The notes under the pieces: model-generated | What the model saw: only the letters and a program-made list of their open reading frames with translations | Told to the model about the DNA's origin: nothing | Database searches by the model: none | Part shown: positions 27,041 to 35,762 of the stretch, in pieces | Layout of the letters: each line of letters begins with the position of its first letter | Position numbering within the stretch: the first letter of the stretch is position 1 | NCBI RefSeq assembly: GCF_900496975.1 | Contig: NZ_UFQC01000028.1 | Span: 19,794-83,793 of the forward strand | Origin: Achromobacter veterisilvae | GTDB taxonomy: Bacteria > Pseudomonadota > Gammaproteobacteria > Burkholderiales > Burkholderiaceae_B | Reading direction: 5' to 3' | Length of the DNA: 64,000 bases | Program-made: the position numbers and the translations under genes

Positions 27041-27299
27041 GGTTGCCTAGCAGGAAGAACGGTTAGCCAAGGTGAACGATCATCTTAGCCCTTACCCACA
27101 GAAAATCTGGAAGATTTGTGCAATGCAGCGGCTGCGAGCTACCCGACGCTAGGCGAAACGGCCAAGGCTAGGGGATGGTTACGGGGCTCAGGGGCCTTTT
27201 TGCGCCACTATCTGCGCTGCTCGCCACGTTGGCCGCAGCCCTGACAACGGCACAGCGGGCGAGGAAGACCGGCTCAGATCGCTCGGCCTTGGCGGCTGC

Positions 27300-27697
27300 G
27301 TGAATTTTGCAGGGCCGACTGGGTAGCCAAGTACCAAGCGATACCCGGCGCGCGCCCCTCGGTCATGCCCGACAACGCCAAACCGACCGTGTCCGAGCTT
27401 GGACATCAAGTCGATCAGTGACTCAGCCACGCGGCGCTTTGTCCAGCGCGGGTGCTCTGAATATGTCCGGCTATTGCCGTAGCCCGGCAAGTCCGGCACT
27501 ACGACTGTGAGCGATTGGGCTAACCGTGACGCAATGCGGCGCCATGCGAGATGAGTTTGAGGATAGCCGTGCAGCAAGAGCATGGGTGGCCCAAAGCCAC
27601 CCGTAACACCGCAGAATGCCACGCCGCCAGCTTCGACATGCAGCTCGGAAAATCCGGGGAAGAACCCTAGCGAAAAATTTTGGTCGAAATCCGGCAT
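27300..27697 (-). pseudogene. N-terminal piece of a haloacetate dehalogenase-like gene
   Basis: From the ATG at 27697 the protein reads like the front of a haloacetate dehalogenase: FFPGF, MLLLHGYPQTHLAWRRIA (oxyanion region), VVVPDLPGYGNS and the nucleophile elbow VVGHDRGARAGYRLVLGYP. Homology ends at about 27300 and the frame then runs through unrelated sequence to 27188. The middle third, including the cap domain, is missing; the end of the gene lies at 25042-25356. It follows the intact alpha/beta hydrolase gene by 26 bases, so both may once have shared the MerR-controlled promoter. Confidence 0.75.
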
Positions 27698-27723
27698 CAA
27701 CGTCTCCCTGACACGACAAGTCA

Positions 27724-28632
27724 TCAATGCGGATCAGCCTTGTGGATGAACTCCAAGAGATCGTGGTTGAAGCGATCAGGCTCTTCAAGGAACGGCGCGT
27801 GCCCCGATGCCGGATACAGCTTGCTTTGCACTTTGGGATTGAGGCTCTTGGCTCTGGCGATAGCGGGTTTGGCTTTCACAAGCGCGTCCTGGGCGCCATA
27901 GATCAACAGCAGGGGAACCTGCGTCTTGCCAAGTCCTTCCGCTGCGGCAACCGTCATCGACTGCACGGAGCGCTGCATGTCCCATGATGCCAATGCGGCG
28001 TTGGCCAGCAGCAGGTCGAACGTAGTTGCGTCGGGCTGGCGATGGAAGCACAGGCGCAGAAAAGCGCGTTCGGCATCCAGGTGAGTCTTCAAGTCCGAAG
28101 CGACCATATCCTGATAAACCTCGGGATGCGACACGATTTGGTCGGGTTTCAACTCGATCACGCCATCGACATATACGGCACCAGCGATGTCGTCATCTCC
28201 GTGGGAGGCCAGGTAGTTCGATATCACCGCGCCGCCCAATGACCATCCGACAAGCACCGGCTTGTGTGCATGGGTGTATTCGATGACAGCGGCCAAGTCA
28301 TCAGCCCACCGGCGACCATCAGTGTATGCCTCTGCCTCCACTGGCTTGGCGGACAGGCCGTGGCCTCGCAGATCGTAGGTAATCAAACGATGGTGTTGAA
28401 GTTGGGGATCAAGCAATTGCTTGTTCCAGTTCAACCGGCTGCCAAGCAGTCCATGAACAAAGATGATGGGGGTGCCGTTTGGATTGCCAGCCTCCTGCAC
28501 AGCCAACACGACGCCATCGGGTGCGGTGACGGTGTAGTCCTTGGTATCGGCACGCGCGGCGGATGACGTGACCAGCAATGCAAGGGTCACGAACAGCGCA
28601 CCAAGCGCACCACGAATCTTCGGTAGAGACAT
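27724..28632 (-). CDS. Exported alpha/beta hydrolase
   Basis: This 302-residue hydrolase has an N-terminal signal peptide (about 1-28, cleavage near SSAARA). Motifs: oxyanion loop IIFVHGLLGSRLNW, nucleophile elbow VLVGWSLGGAV (Ser), acid near YGAQDALV and catalytic His in SGHAPFLEEPDRF. It is probably an esterase or peroxidase-type hydrolase in the periplasm. It is transcribed divergently from the MerR regulator with a shared control region. Confidence 0.9.
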   Translation of the reverse strand: MSLPKIRGALGALFVTLALLVTSSAARADTKDYTVTAPDGVVLAVQEAGNPNGTPIIFVHGLLGSRLNWNKQLLDPQLQHHRLITYDLRGHGLSAKPVEAEAYTDGRRWADDLAAVIEYTHAHKPVLVGWSLGGAVISNYLASHGDDDIAGAVYVDGVIELKPDQIVSHPEVYQDMVASDLKTHLDAERAFLRLCFHRQPDATTFDLLLANAALASWDMQRSVQSMTVAAAEGLGKTQVPLLLIYGAQDALVKAKPAIARAKSLNPKVQSKLYPASGHAPFLEEPDRFNHDLLEFIHKADPH

Positions 28633-28665
28633 GAATCAACACTCCTGGGTTTTGGGAAGATTCCT

Positions 28666-28697
28666 AGTCTCAACCTTCACATTGATGTGAGTGTCAA
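28666..28697 (-). promoter_or_regulatory. MerR-type promoter/operator of the hydrolase gene
   Basis: On the minus strand TTGACA (28692-28697) and GAGACT (28666-28671) are separated by a long 20-base spacer that contains the dyad TCACAT-TG-ATGTGA. Over-long spacers with a central dyad are the hallmark of promoters activated by MerR family proteins, which untwist the DNA. It lies 34 bases before the hydrolase start and 26 bases before the divergent merR start. The motif is seen directly; the regulator-target link is inferred. Confidence 0.68.
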
Positions 28698-28722
28698 GAG
28701 AAAAAAGTGGTATCGTTTGTTC

Positions 28723-29109
28723 ATGTCTAAAACCACGACACAAGCCTCAATGTCCATCGGCGAACTTGCCCGCAAGACGGGGGCGAGTCTGCGCTCGATC
28801 CGGCACTACGACGATAACGGGCTGCTGCCCTCCGTGCGCGCCGAGAACGGCTATCGCTTGTTCCCTGCATCAGCCATCACGCAAGTTCGCCAACTCCAGC
28901 GATTGATTGCGGCAGGCTTCAGTCTGACGGAAATCCGAGGGTTTCCCGATTGCATGAAGATGATCGAAGGGGCGGCGGCGTGCCCTGAGACGACGGAAGT
29001 GCAGCGCAAAAGGCTTGCGTCCATCGAGCGACAGATCTCAGAGCTTGAACAGCGACGCGTGCGGTTGCGCAAGATGCTAGCGGAGGGAATCGGGCCTGTG
29101 GCAGAGTAG
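28723..29109 (+). CDS. MerR family transcriptional regulator
   Basis: This 128-residue regulator has a MerR winged helix near the N-terminus (SIGELARKTGASLRSIRHYDDNGLLP ... GYRLF), a dimerisation coiled coil (about 85-120) and two cysteines in the effector region (FPDCMKM and AACPETT). Start ATG 28723 is preferred; an internal ATG nine codons later is possible. It is divergent from the hydrolase gene and most likely controls it through the long-spacer promoter between them. Inducer unknown; the spaced cysteines could bind a thiophile or a redox signal. Confidence 0.9.
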   Translation: MSKTTTQASMSIGELARKTGASLRSIRHYDDNGLLPSVRAENGYRLFPASAITQVRQLQRLIAAGFSLTEIRGFPDCMKMIEGAAACPETTEVQRKRLASIERQISELEQRRVRLRKMLAEGIGPVAE

Positions 29110-29332
29110 TCGATGCCTTAATGGTGCTGAGGCGTGAGTCGGAATGCACCGACTCGACGCTGCGCGTTGTTCATTCTGGAGCGCCGCGATCGACTAGGCT
29201 AGGATAATTAAATATGCCCGCCCTCTGCTGGCAGTCGCCTCCGCTGCAGCACGCTCCGGCTTCCTACCGCGATGCTCTTATGTGGCTCCTAGTCCACAAC
29301 GTCGCAGCTCCGCAACGCGGCCAAAATTAGAG

Positions 29333-29644
29333 CTAACCCCACGTTCCATATAGGGTTCTAGCCGTCCGGCTGGTTTCACTAAACGCTTGACGTCGGCCAT
29401 TTTTTAGGATGTCACGCTCCTCAGTCACCCGCTTGAGCTCGGCCTGCAGACGCCGGTTCTCCGCCGCCAGCGAGGTGTCCATCTGCCGCGTCTGGGGCGC
29501 CTTGCGTTGCTCGCGCACCCACGCGTACATCGAATGGATGCTGACACCCAACCGCGCTGCCACTTCGCGCGCCGGCCGCCCCTAGTCGATCACCTGTTTG
29601 GCCGCCTCGGCCTTGAACTCATCCGAATACCGCTTGCCGCTCAT
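29333..29644 (-). pseudogene. IS3-family transposase orfA fragment, with internal stop
   Basis: From the ATG at 29642-29644 the minus strand reads MSGKRYSDEFKAEAAKQVID, an in-frame TAG, then GRPAREVAARLGVSIHSMYA, a coiled coil (LAAENRRLQAELKRVTEERD) and ILKN. It then ends in unrelated sequence where orfA normally continues to the frameshift window. This is the start of an IS3-family element whose orfB is missing. The broken end (29329-29406) aligns with the relic at 14623-14700. Confidence 0.85.
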
Positions 29645-30534
29645 ATCCACCTCCGTGATTGCCATAATGTACGGCTTGGAGATGTCTAGTGAACCAGGGG
29701 CGATTCACCTTTTTGGTTATGGCCTAACAGCAGATTCAGCCATTCAGTAATTACCCAGGTTCCAACGATGATTCACATTACATTGCCCATACGAAACTAG
29801 CCTAGCCCCTTAACCGCCTTTCTGCTGGCAGTGTCCACCCTGACCCTCACAGGTCAGAAGTGCCGCTTACGCGGGGGTACGTTGTCTGGTGAGCTTCGCA
29901 CCCATCCATTACTGGTCGAGCACGTCACCATAGGCTACGTGTGGTCGTACACACGGTTATGGCACTTCCTTTCAGAAGGCATAACAAGGCAGATCAGAGC
30001 TTGCGCTCTGCGGTTTCACGTTATCTAAGTCAGATCGTTTTACGCACACAAAGAGTTCCATTTGATATCGCAAGGATGTTGTATGGATTACTCAGGTTTG
30101 GAGTGTCTAGTTGCCCTGTTGGGCAGTCTAGGGGCGTAAGAATGCGAACGAGCGTTTGGTAAACGTCGCCGTAAGGCAGAGTCTCTTCCGTAGAAGTGTC
30201 TCTGTCGTTTGAGACACCAGCCAAGGCTAGGTCTTTTGACTTGTGTCAGGCACCTTGATGCACTAACTGATAGCAGTGAGGTAATACCCTGAACCTGCTC
30301 CTTGGGGGAGTAGGTCGTTCGGTTCTCAAGGGTTGAACCGACGCAGAAGCGACATCTACGTGTCGCACCAAGAAGCCAACTATGTCTGCATGGCCGACCC
30401 ACCGGCGCAGCAAAGAAGCAACGTGACGGTAGCCGATTTACAGACAAGCGTCTGGACTGTCAAGGGTGAAAGAGGTAACATGACGATTGGGGATTTTTCA
30501 TCACATTTCAGCTTTAGAGCAATAAGAAAACGAC
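29645..30534. other. Long stretch without a recognised gene upstream of the methanobactin operon
   Basis: I find no convincing protein gene in about 890 bases. The first 60 bases belong to the left end of the IS3-family relic. The stretch 30220-30420 is rich in short complementary segments and unlike coding DNA in either strand; it could encode a structured RNA or be the remnant of an intron or insertion element. The promoter of the 30.5-40.8 kb operon must lie in the last 100 bases or so, which are AT-richer; no clear -35/-10 pair stands out. Confidence 0.4.
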
Positions 30535-30942
30535 ATGCTATTTCGGAGGCTACTTCGTAACAGAATGCGCCGCTTCGGTACGGTTGCCGTGGCGGTGGTG
30601 TTTCTGTTGCAGACCTTCGCCGTAGCAAGCATGCCTTTGGTGTCCATCTCGGCGGACGAAGAGATGGTCATCATCTGCACCGGCTCTGGCATGAAGACTG
30701 TGCCATTGTCGGACTTTGGCATTGATCTCGATCAAGACCAGCCAGACAGCGGGACGATGCCATCCGGGGGTATGTGTGCGTTGTGTCCGCTCGCGCACTG
30801 TGTCGGGCTCCCGCCATCGATGGCCTTTCTGCCCGCCCTCGATCTCAATACTCACGCTCCTCAAGCTCCCCCGGCGGCGCGCTTTGTAGCCGAAGGCTTC
30901 AGAACCGCGCACCAGGCACGCGCGCCCCCCTCCAACATCTGA
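30535..30942 (+). CDS. DUF2946 family protein
   Basis: This 135-residue protein has an N-terminal membrane anchor or signal (about 13-33), a CxG motif (Cys48 in VIICTGSGMK) and a second cysteine cluster (CALCPLAHC, Cys81, Cys84, His88, Cys89). The layout matches DUF2946, small periplasmic proteins repeatedly encoded beside TonB receptors and copper genes. The cysteines could bind copper, but this is inference. It is the first gene of the operon, 71 bases before the receptor. The start at 30535 is less certain than the frame; an ATG at 30565 is the alternative. Confidence 0.75.
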   Translation: MLFRRLLRNRMRRFGTVAVAVVFLLQTFAVASMPLVSISADEEMVIICTGSGMKTVPLSDFGIDLDQDQPDSGTMPSGGMCALCPLAHCVGLPPSMAFLPALDLNTHAPQAPPAARFVAEGFRTAHQARAPPSNI

Positions 30943-31013
30943 TTCGCTGCCCATCAGACCGTGCAGATTACTTTCTGCGCGGTCTTCGCTACGATCATTG
31001 TTGGAGTTTTTTC

Positions 31014-33203
31014 ATGTCCGGAGATTCTTCCGCGATCGGCGCTGGCCGTTCGCGTCTGCGCCCACGTGCGCTAGCAGTCGCCATCAGAGCGCAGTTCTCT
31101 CACCGGCGTATAGCCACAGCCCTTTGTGAGACCCCGCAGGGCCTCCGAAACCCGTCTGGCAAAGCTTTCACACTGGCACTCGCCGTATCCTGCGCACTGG
31201 CCCATCAGCCAGCCCACGCGCAGCAGCAAAGCGACACCGTTGAGCCCCAAGACTCCCAGGCCACGACCGTACTGGATACCATCACCGTCACGGCCACGCG
31301 CAGCCCACACAGCCGATTCGACGTTCCAGCCTCCGTCTCGACGGTGACCCGCGAGGAATTGGACGATGCCCAGGCGAACACGGTCTCAACCCTGTTGCGC
31401 GCACTTCCCAACGTGAACTATGGCGGCGGTCCTCGACCTGCTGCCCAGAGCCCTGCAATCCGCGGCCTGCAGGGTCCGCGCATTATCCTGTCCGTGGATG
31501 GCGCGCGACGCAACAACGAGGGTGGCGTCAATACCCCATTGCTGATCGACCCGGACTTCATCCGGCAGGTCGATGTCGTACGCGGCCCGGTCTCGGCTGT
31601 GTATGGTGGCGGTGGCCTTGGTGGCGTGATGGCGTTCGAGACCATCGATGCGGAGGATTTCCTGGAGCCTGGCAAGAGCTTCGGGGGACGAATCAAGGGC
31701 GGCTACCAAAGCGCCAATGAGGAATGGTCGACGAACCTGACTGCTGCAGCACGCTCCGGAAACTTCGATTTTCTGGCCAGCGGGACCTTTCGCGACTTCG
31801 GCGAGATCCATACCGGGGCCAGCGGCGACCACGCGAAATACCCTAACGACGGCAACCTGAAGAGCGGTCTGTTCAAGGGCGGTTTTTCTCCCAATGAACT
31901 CAACCGTGTGGAGCTGAGCTACCAGCGTTTTGTCGACAAGATGGTTGGTCCCACCAATCCCGGCGGCAATCTACTGTCCCAGTTCTCGCACGATCTCAAA
32001 AGAGACCAGGAGCAGTACACAGGTACTTGGGCATTCCGCGATACCGATCGCAGTCTGCTGGACGGCAAGCTGACGATCTACCAGACCACATTCAAGCTCA
32101 ATAGTCATAGCTTGGCGACGCCCCCACAAGCCGACACCACGACGATGACCAAGACGGTCGGGGCCAGCCTGCAAAACAGCAGCCGGTTCAATACCGGCCC
32201 GTGGATGGCGCATCGCCTGACTTATGGCGTGGATATCTACCGCGATACCAGCGAGAACACTTCCGCAGGGCAGTCCAATAGCGTTTTGCCCAACGGGGAA
32301 ATGCGTGCCGTGGGCGTGTTTCTGCAGGACGAAGTTTCGTTCCTCAACAACTGGACGCTGATCGGCGCCCTGCGTCACGACGACTACAAGCTCACGTCGC
32401 CCGGTCAGAGCGAGGTCAGCCACAACAAGCTTTCGCCCAAGCTCACCCTCAAGTACCAGCCTTGGGACGTTCTGGGCGTCTACGCCAGTTATGGAAAGGC
32501 CTACCGCGGTCCGACTTTGACGGAAATGTTCGGCAATCTCAACACGAACCAGGCACTGTTCAACTTCCGGCCTAACACTGATCTGAAGCCTGAGACCAGT
32601 ACCGCGAAGGAAGTGGGTGCGACCTTGTCGTTCGACGATGTGCTGGGCGCGGGCGACCGCCTGCGCGTGAAGGCCACGTACTTTACGGAGGATGTGGAAG
32701 ACATGATCGATCAACAGGTGGTTGGCAGCTACACACGTGCAGCACCCTTCGTTGGGACCGGCCTGATCTTCCAGCGAAACAATGTGGCCCGCGCCGAGCG
32801 ACATGGCGCTGAGGTGGAAGTGGCCTACGCTTGGGATGACCTCACCTTGGGCCTGGGCTACTCGCGACTGCGTTCGAAGAATGCAGACACGGGTGCCCAT
32901 CTGTACGCGCCACCTGACAAGCTTGCCTTCGGTGCTCAGTATCGGATTGACAACAACTGGTCCGTGCGCTACCTCGGGCAGTTTGTACGCGCCCAAGATT
33001 ACGACTCAACGGAACTTCGTCGGCGCAGCGGCTATGCCGTGCATGACATTGGCCTGTCCTACCAACAGCGCCAGTACCGTATAGATGTCGGTATCACAAA
33101 CCTTTTCGACAAACCTTATGCCACATACCAGCAGTCGATGGCAGAGACATTTACCTACGAACTGGGACGCAGCGTCAATGTCACGCTGAGCGCCCGGTTT
33201 TGA
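31014..33203 (+). CDS. mbnT: TonB-dependent receptor, probable methanobactin importer
   Basis: This 729-residue receptor has a long basic leader with a signal-like hydrophobic part (about 50-69, ending AHAQ), a TonB box-like LDTITVTATR (88-97), a plug domain (IRGLQGPRIILSVDGARRN, GPVSAVYGGGGLGGVM) and a 22-strand barrel ending in NVTLSARF. The sequence type is nearer to haem/haemoglobin receptors than to FecA-like MbnT of methanotrophs, and no sigma-signalling extension is present. Its position, 12 bases before mbnP and within the same operon as mbnABC, argues that it recaptures the copper-loaded peptide. The frame is open upstream, but 31014 is the first start not inside the DUF2946 gene. 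Confidence 0.82.
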   Translation: MSGDSSAIGAGRSRLRPRALAVAIRAQFSHRRIATALCETPQGLRNPSGKAFTLALAVSCALAHQPAHAQQQSDTVEPQDSQATTVLDTITVTATRSPHSRFDVPASVSTVTREELDDAQANTVSTLLRALPNVNYGGGPRPAAQSPAIRGLQGPRIILSVDGARRNNEGGVNTPLLIDPDFIRQVDVVRGPVSAVYGGGGLGGVMAFETIDAEDFLEPGKSFGGRIKGGYQSANEEWSTNLTAAARSGNFDFLASGTFRDFGEIHTGASGDHAKYPNDGNLKSGLFKGGFSPNELNRVELSYQRFVDKMVGPTNPGGNLLSQFSHDLKRDQEQYTGTWAFRDTDRSLLDGKLTIYQTTFKLNSHSLATPPQADTTTMTKTVGASLQNSSRFNTGPWMAHRLTYGVDIYRDTSENTSAGQSNSVLPNGEMRAVGVFLQDEVSFLNNWTLIGALRHDDYKLTSPGQSEVSHNKLSPKLTLKYQPWDVLGVYASYGKAYRGPTLTEMFGNLNTNQALFNFRPNTDLKPETSTAKEVGATLSFDDVLGAGDRLRVKATYFTEDVEDMIDQQVVGSYTRAAPFVGTGLIFQRNNVARAERHGAEVEVAYAWDDLTLGLGYSRLRSKNADTGAHLYAPPDKLAFGAQYRIDNNWSVRYLGQFVRAQDYDSTELRRRSGYAVHDIGLSYQQRQYRIDVGITNLFDKPYATYQQSMAETFTYELGRSVNVTLSARF

Positions 33204-33215
33204 CGGGAGGCCACT

Positions 33216-34106
33216 ATGCGACTCATTCACGTGACGGCAGCGTTGGCCTTGGTGATCGGCCTCTCTGGGTGCGTGAGCACTCCTGGACCTCGCAAGGACG
33301 ACCTTCAGCCTGTGACCATCGCCTTCGAGTTGGTAGCAAACGGCCATAGCGCTCGATGCGGAGCAGCGCTGGGCGCGCTGGGCAGAGATGCAAAGCGCGC
33401 CACATTGCGCGATGCCCGCTTCTACGTGCAAGACGTGGCGTTGGTTCAGGCCGATGGCAGGAGAACCCCCATCGCCCTGACCCCCAACGATTGGCAGAAC
33501 GATCAGGTCGCACTTCTCGACTTCGAGGATGCCACCGGCACATGCGCTGGAGGGAGCCCCGCAACCAATACAGTGGTTACCGGCAAGGTGCCAGCTGGTC
33601 GATACACCGGTCTGGCCTTCACTGTGGGCGTTCCGCCCTCGTTGAACCACACCAGTACTGAACTGGAAGGGGCGCCGCTGGACATTGCGGCGATGGGCTG
33701 GAGTTGGCAAGCGGGCCGCAAGTTCGCCAAGATCGAGATCGACCCCGAAGGTGGGGTAACGAAGCTGGATGGCTCACGTTCCGCGTCCTGGTATGTGCAC
33801 CTGGGTTCAACTGGGTGCACCGGCAATCCGGTCACCGGTCAAACAGTGTCCTGCTTGCGCTCGAATCGTCTCCCAGTGGTGTTAGAGCAGTTCGACCCGG
33901 ACACGCAGCGGGTCGAACTGGATCTTGGCTCACTGTTCAAGTCCACCCGCCTCTCCGAGGATCGGGGAGGCGCCGTGGGATGCATGAGTGGGCCCACCGA
34001 TCCCGAGTGCGGCCCCATCTTTGAGCGACTTGGATTGTCACTTGACAGTGGTGAGCCCGATGCGTCCAGGCACTCCCCCGCCTTTTCTGTCGCCACGAAG
34101 CGATAG
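33216..34106 (+). CDS. mbnP: MbnP-like periplasmic copper-binding lipoprotein
   Basis: This 296-residue lipoprotein has signal peptide 1-18 with lipobox LSGC (Cys19). The mature part is the MbnP beta-barrel-like domain: FELVANGHSARCG near the front, LRDARFYVQDVALV, GKVPAGRYTGLAFTVGVP, GWSWQAGRKFAKIEI (Trp162, Trp164) and SWYVHLGSTGC (Trp192). Cysteine pairs at 48/110 and 201/213 are likely disulfides. In characterised systems MbnH oxidises one MbnP tryptophan to kynurenine and the product binds Cu(I) tightly. The adjacent mbnH supports the same chemistry here. Which Trp is modified cannot be told from sequence. Confidence 0.9.
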   Translation: MRLIHVTAALALVIGLSGCVSTPGPRKDDLQPVTIAFELVANGHSARCGAALGALGRDAKRATLRDARFYVQDVALVQADGRRTPIALTPNDWQNDQVALLDFEDATGTCAGGSPATNTVVTGKVPAGRYTGLAFTVGVPPSLNHTSTELEGAPLDIAAMGWSWQAGRKFAKIEIDPEGGVTKLDGSRSASWYVHLGSTGCTGNPVTGQTVSCLRSNRLPVVLEQFDPDTQRVELDLGSLFKSTRLSEDRGGAVGCMSGPTDPECGPIFERLGLSLDSGEPDASRHSPAFSVATKR

Positions 34107-34425
34107 GACCTTGGCTGCTCCCTGCAGCAGCTCTCGCACGCGGTTGGTCGGCACCTCTCCGAGAGAGATGCTGCCCGCTTCGTGCGCCTTAACTCTGCGC
34201 GGCGCCAGATGAATACGCCTCAATGTAGAACACAAACAAGAACTGGAGGATGAGAAGCATGCACATTCCAGATGACCTGCTCATGCTGTCCCACAGGGGT
34301 CTTGAAAGACAGTCAACAAGAAGGAGCCATCACACCGGAGCGGCGCAAGCGAAATCAGTTTTCCAGCAGAAGACAACTCGCATGTCATGCATATGCGCGA
34401 GGAATTCTTCGAAAGGGGGAAGGCA

Positions 34426-35565
34426 ATGATGCGCCGAACGCTAGGGCTGGTTATCGGTTTACTCGCCGTGCCCATGGGAGTGGCAGCAGAGGTCGCCAGC
34501 ACCGTCTGGTCATGGAACCTGCCGACGCACGTACCGGAGCCGCGCGTGCCTGCCGACAACCCGATGTCGGCGGTAAAAGTCGAACTCGGGCGGAAGCTCT
34601 TCTACGACACCCGACTGTCTGGCAACGGCACCATGTCATGTGCGTCATGCCACCACCAGAGCCGGGCCTTCACCGACGGCCGATCACTATCGGTGGGATC
34701 GACTGGGGAGCGCACGCATCGCAATGCACTGGGGCTCGCCAACAGCGCTTGGCATGCCACATACAACTGGGCCAATCCAGCGCTGGTTTCGCTGGAACAG
34801 CAGATGGAGATCCCGCTGTTTGGCGATGACCCCATCGAAATGGGCGTCAATGACGCCAATCGACAGCAGGTTCTGGACCGCTTTCGCAACGATCCGATCT
34901 ATCCGCCATTGTTCCGACAGTCCTTTCCCGACGACGACGAACCGCTGAACATGGCCACGGTGATCAAGGCTATCGCCGCATTTCAGCGCTCCATGGTCTC
35001 TGTGGATAGCCGCTACGACCGCTACTTGCAGGGTAAAGAAACGCTCTCCGCTTCTGAAGAACGCGGAATGGTGCTTTTCTTCGGCGAGAAAGCCGAGTGC
35101 CACCACTGCCACGGCAGCTTCAACTTCAATGATCAAGTCGTCCACAAGAAGAGCCGGTTGGTCGAGACACTGTTCCACAACAACGGGCTGTACAACGTGG
35201 ATGGCAAGGGAGGGTATCCCTATCCAAACCGGGGGGTATTCGAGAGTACTGCCAAGCCAGAGGACATGGGTGCCTTCCGGGCTCCGAGTCTGCGCAACGT
35301 CGAAGCCACAGCACCCTATATGCATGACGGTAGCGTAGCCACCCTCGAAGAAGTTATCGAGCAGTACTCACAGGGGGGCAAGGTCACGACATCCGGCCCG
35401 AACCAGGGGGATGGACGCCTGAACCCTCACAAGAGCGGCCTCATCTCCAGGATCGATTTCACAGAGGAGGAAAAGGCGGACCTCCTGAACTTTCTCAAGA
35501 CGTTGACCGACGAGGGCTTCCTGAACGACCCCAAGTTCTCGGATCCGTGGAGTCACTCCAAGTGA
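34426..35565 (+). CDS. mbnH: MbnH-like di-haem protein (MauG/CcpA superfamily)
   Basis: This 379-residue exported cytochrome has a signal peptide (1-20, PMGVAAE) and two c-type haem motifs, CASCH (72-76) and CHHCH (225-229), spaced as in bacterial di-haem peroxidases and MauG. MbnH enzymes convert a tryptophan of the partner MbnP to kynurenine, using a high-valent di-iron-haem state. The start chosen is ATG 34426 with GGGGGAAGG upstream; an earlier in-frame ATG at 34387 would give a leader without signal character. A gap of about 320 bases separates it from mbnP, containing a 56-codon frame (34259-34429) that overlaps this start as ATGA; I do not recognise that peptide. Confidence 0.92.
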   Translation: MMRRTLGLVIGLLAVPMGVAAEVASTVWSWNLPTHVPEPRVPADNPMSAVKVELGRKLFYDTRLSGNGTMSCASCHHQSRAFTDGRSLSVGSTGERTHRNALGLANSAWHATYNWANPALVSLEQQMEIPLFGDDPIEMGVNDANRQQVLDRFRNDPIYPPLFRQSFPDDDEPLNMATVIKAIAAFQRSMVSVDSRYDRYLQGKETLSASEERGMVLFFGEKAECHHCHGSFNFNDQVVHKKSRLVETLFHNNGLYNVDGKGGYPYPNRGVFESTAKPEDMGAFRAPSLRNVEATAPYMHDGSVATLEEVIEQYSQGGKVTTSGPNQGDGRLNPHKSGLISRIDFTEEEKADLLNFLKTLTDEGFLNDPKFSDPWSHSK

Positions 35566-35579
35566 GCGTGATCGTTCAA

Positions 35580-35762
35580 ATGAATCATGGTTTTACTACT
35601 ACAAAAAGGAGGCTGCCTATCGAGAAGACGAATCCACGATTGAACGAATCCGGTGCGATGTCGACTGTGATTCTAGGGCCAGTATCCAGTGCTACTGGTG
35701 GCGGCCTGACGAATACGACGTCCACCAACCCTGACTTTCAAATTTCAAGGAGTTACCCATGA
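35580..35762 (+). CDS. Small open frame directly before mbnA
   Basis: A 60-codon frame starts 14 bases after mbnH and ends with a TGA that overlaps the mbnA start codon (ATGA), the spacing of translationally coupled genes. The peptide is basic at the front and Ser/Thr/Gly-rich behind (STVILGPVSSATGGGLTNTT). A strong ribosome site (AAGGAGG, 35606-35612) lies inside it without a good start codon after it; an internal ATG at 35658 would give 34 residues. I do not recognise the peptide. It may be a coupling leader, a second small peptide or chance. Confidence 0.35.
   Translation: MNHGFTTTKRRLPIEKTNPRLNESGAMSTVILGPVSSATGGGLTNTTSTNPDFQISRSYP

Noticed and set aside
30088..30447. 119-codon minus-strand frame rich in Arg and Cys
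   Set aside because: Composition is not protein-like, there is no ribosome site, and the stretch looks more like non-coding or structured RNA sequence.
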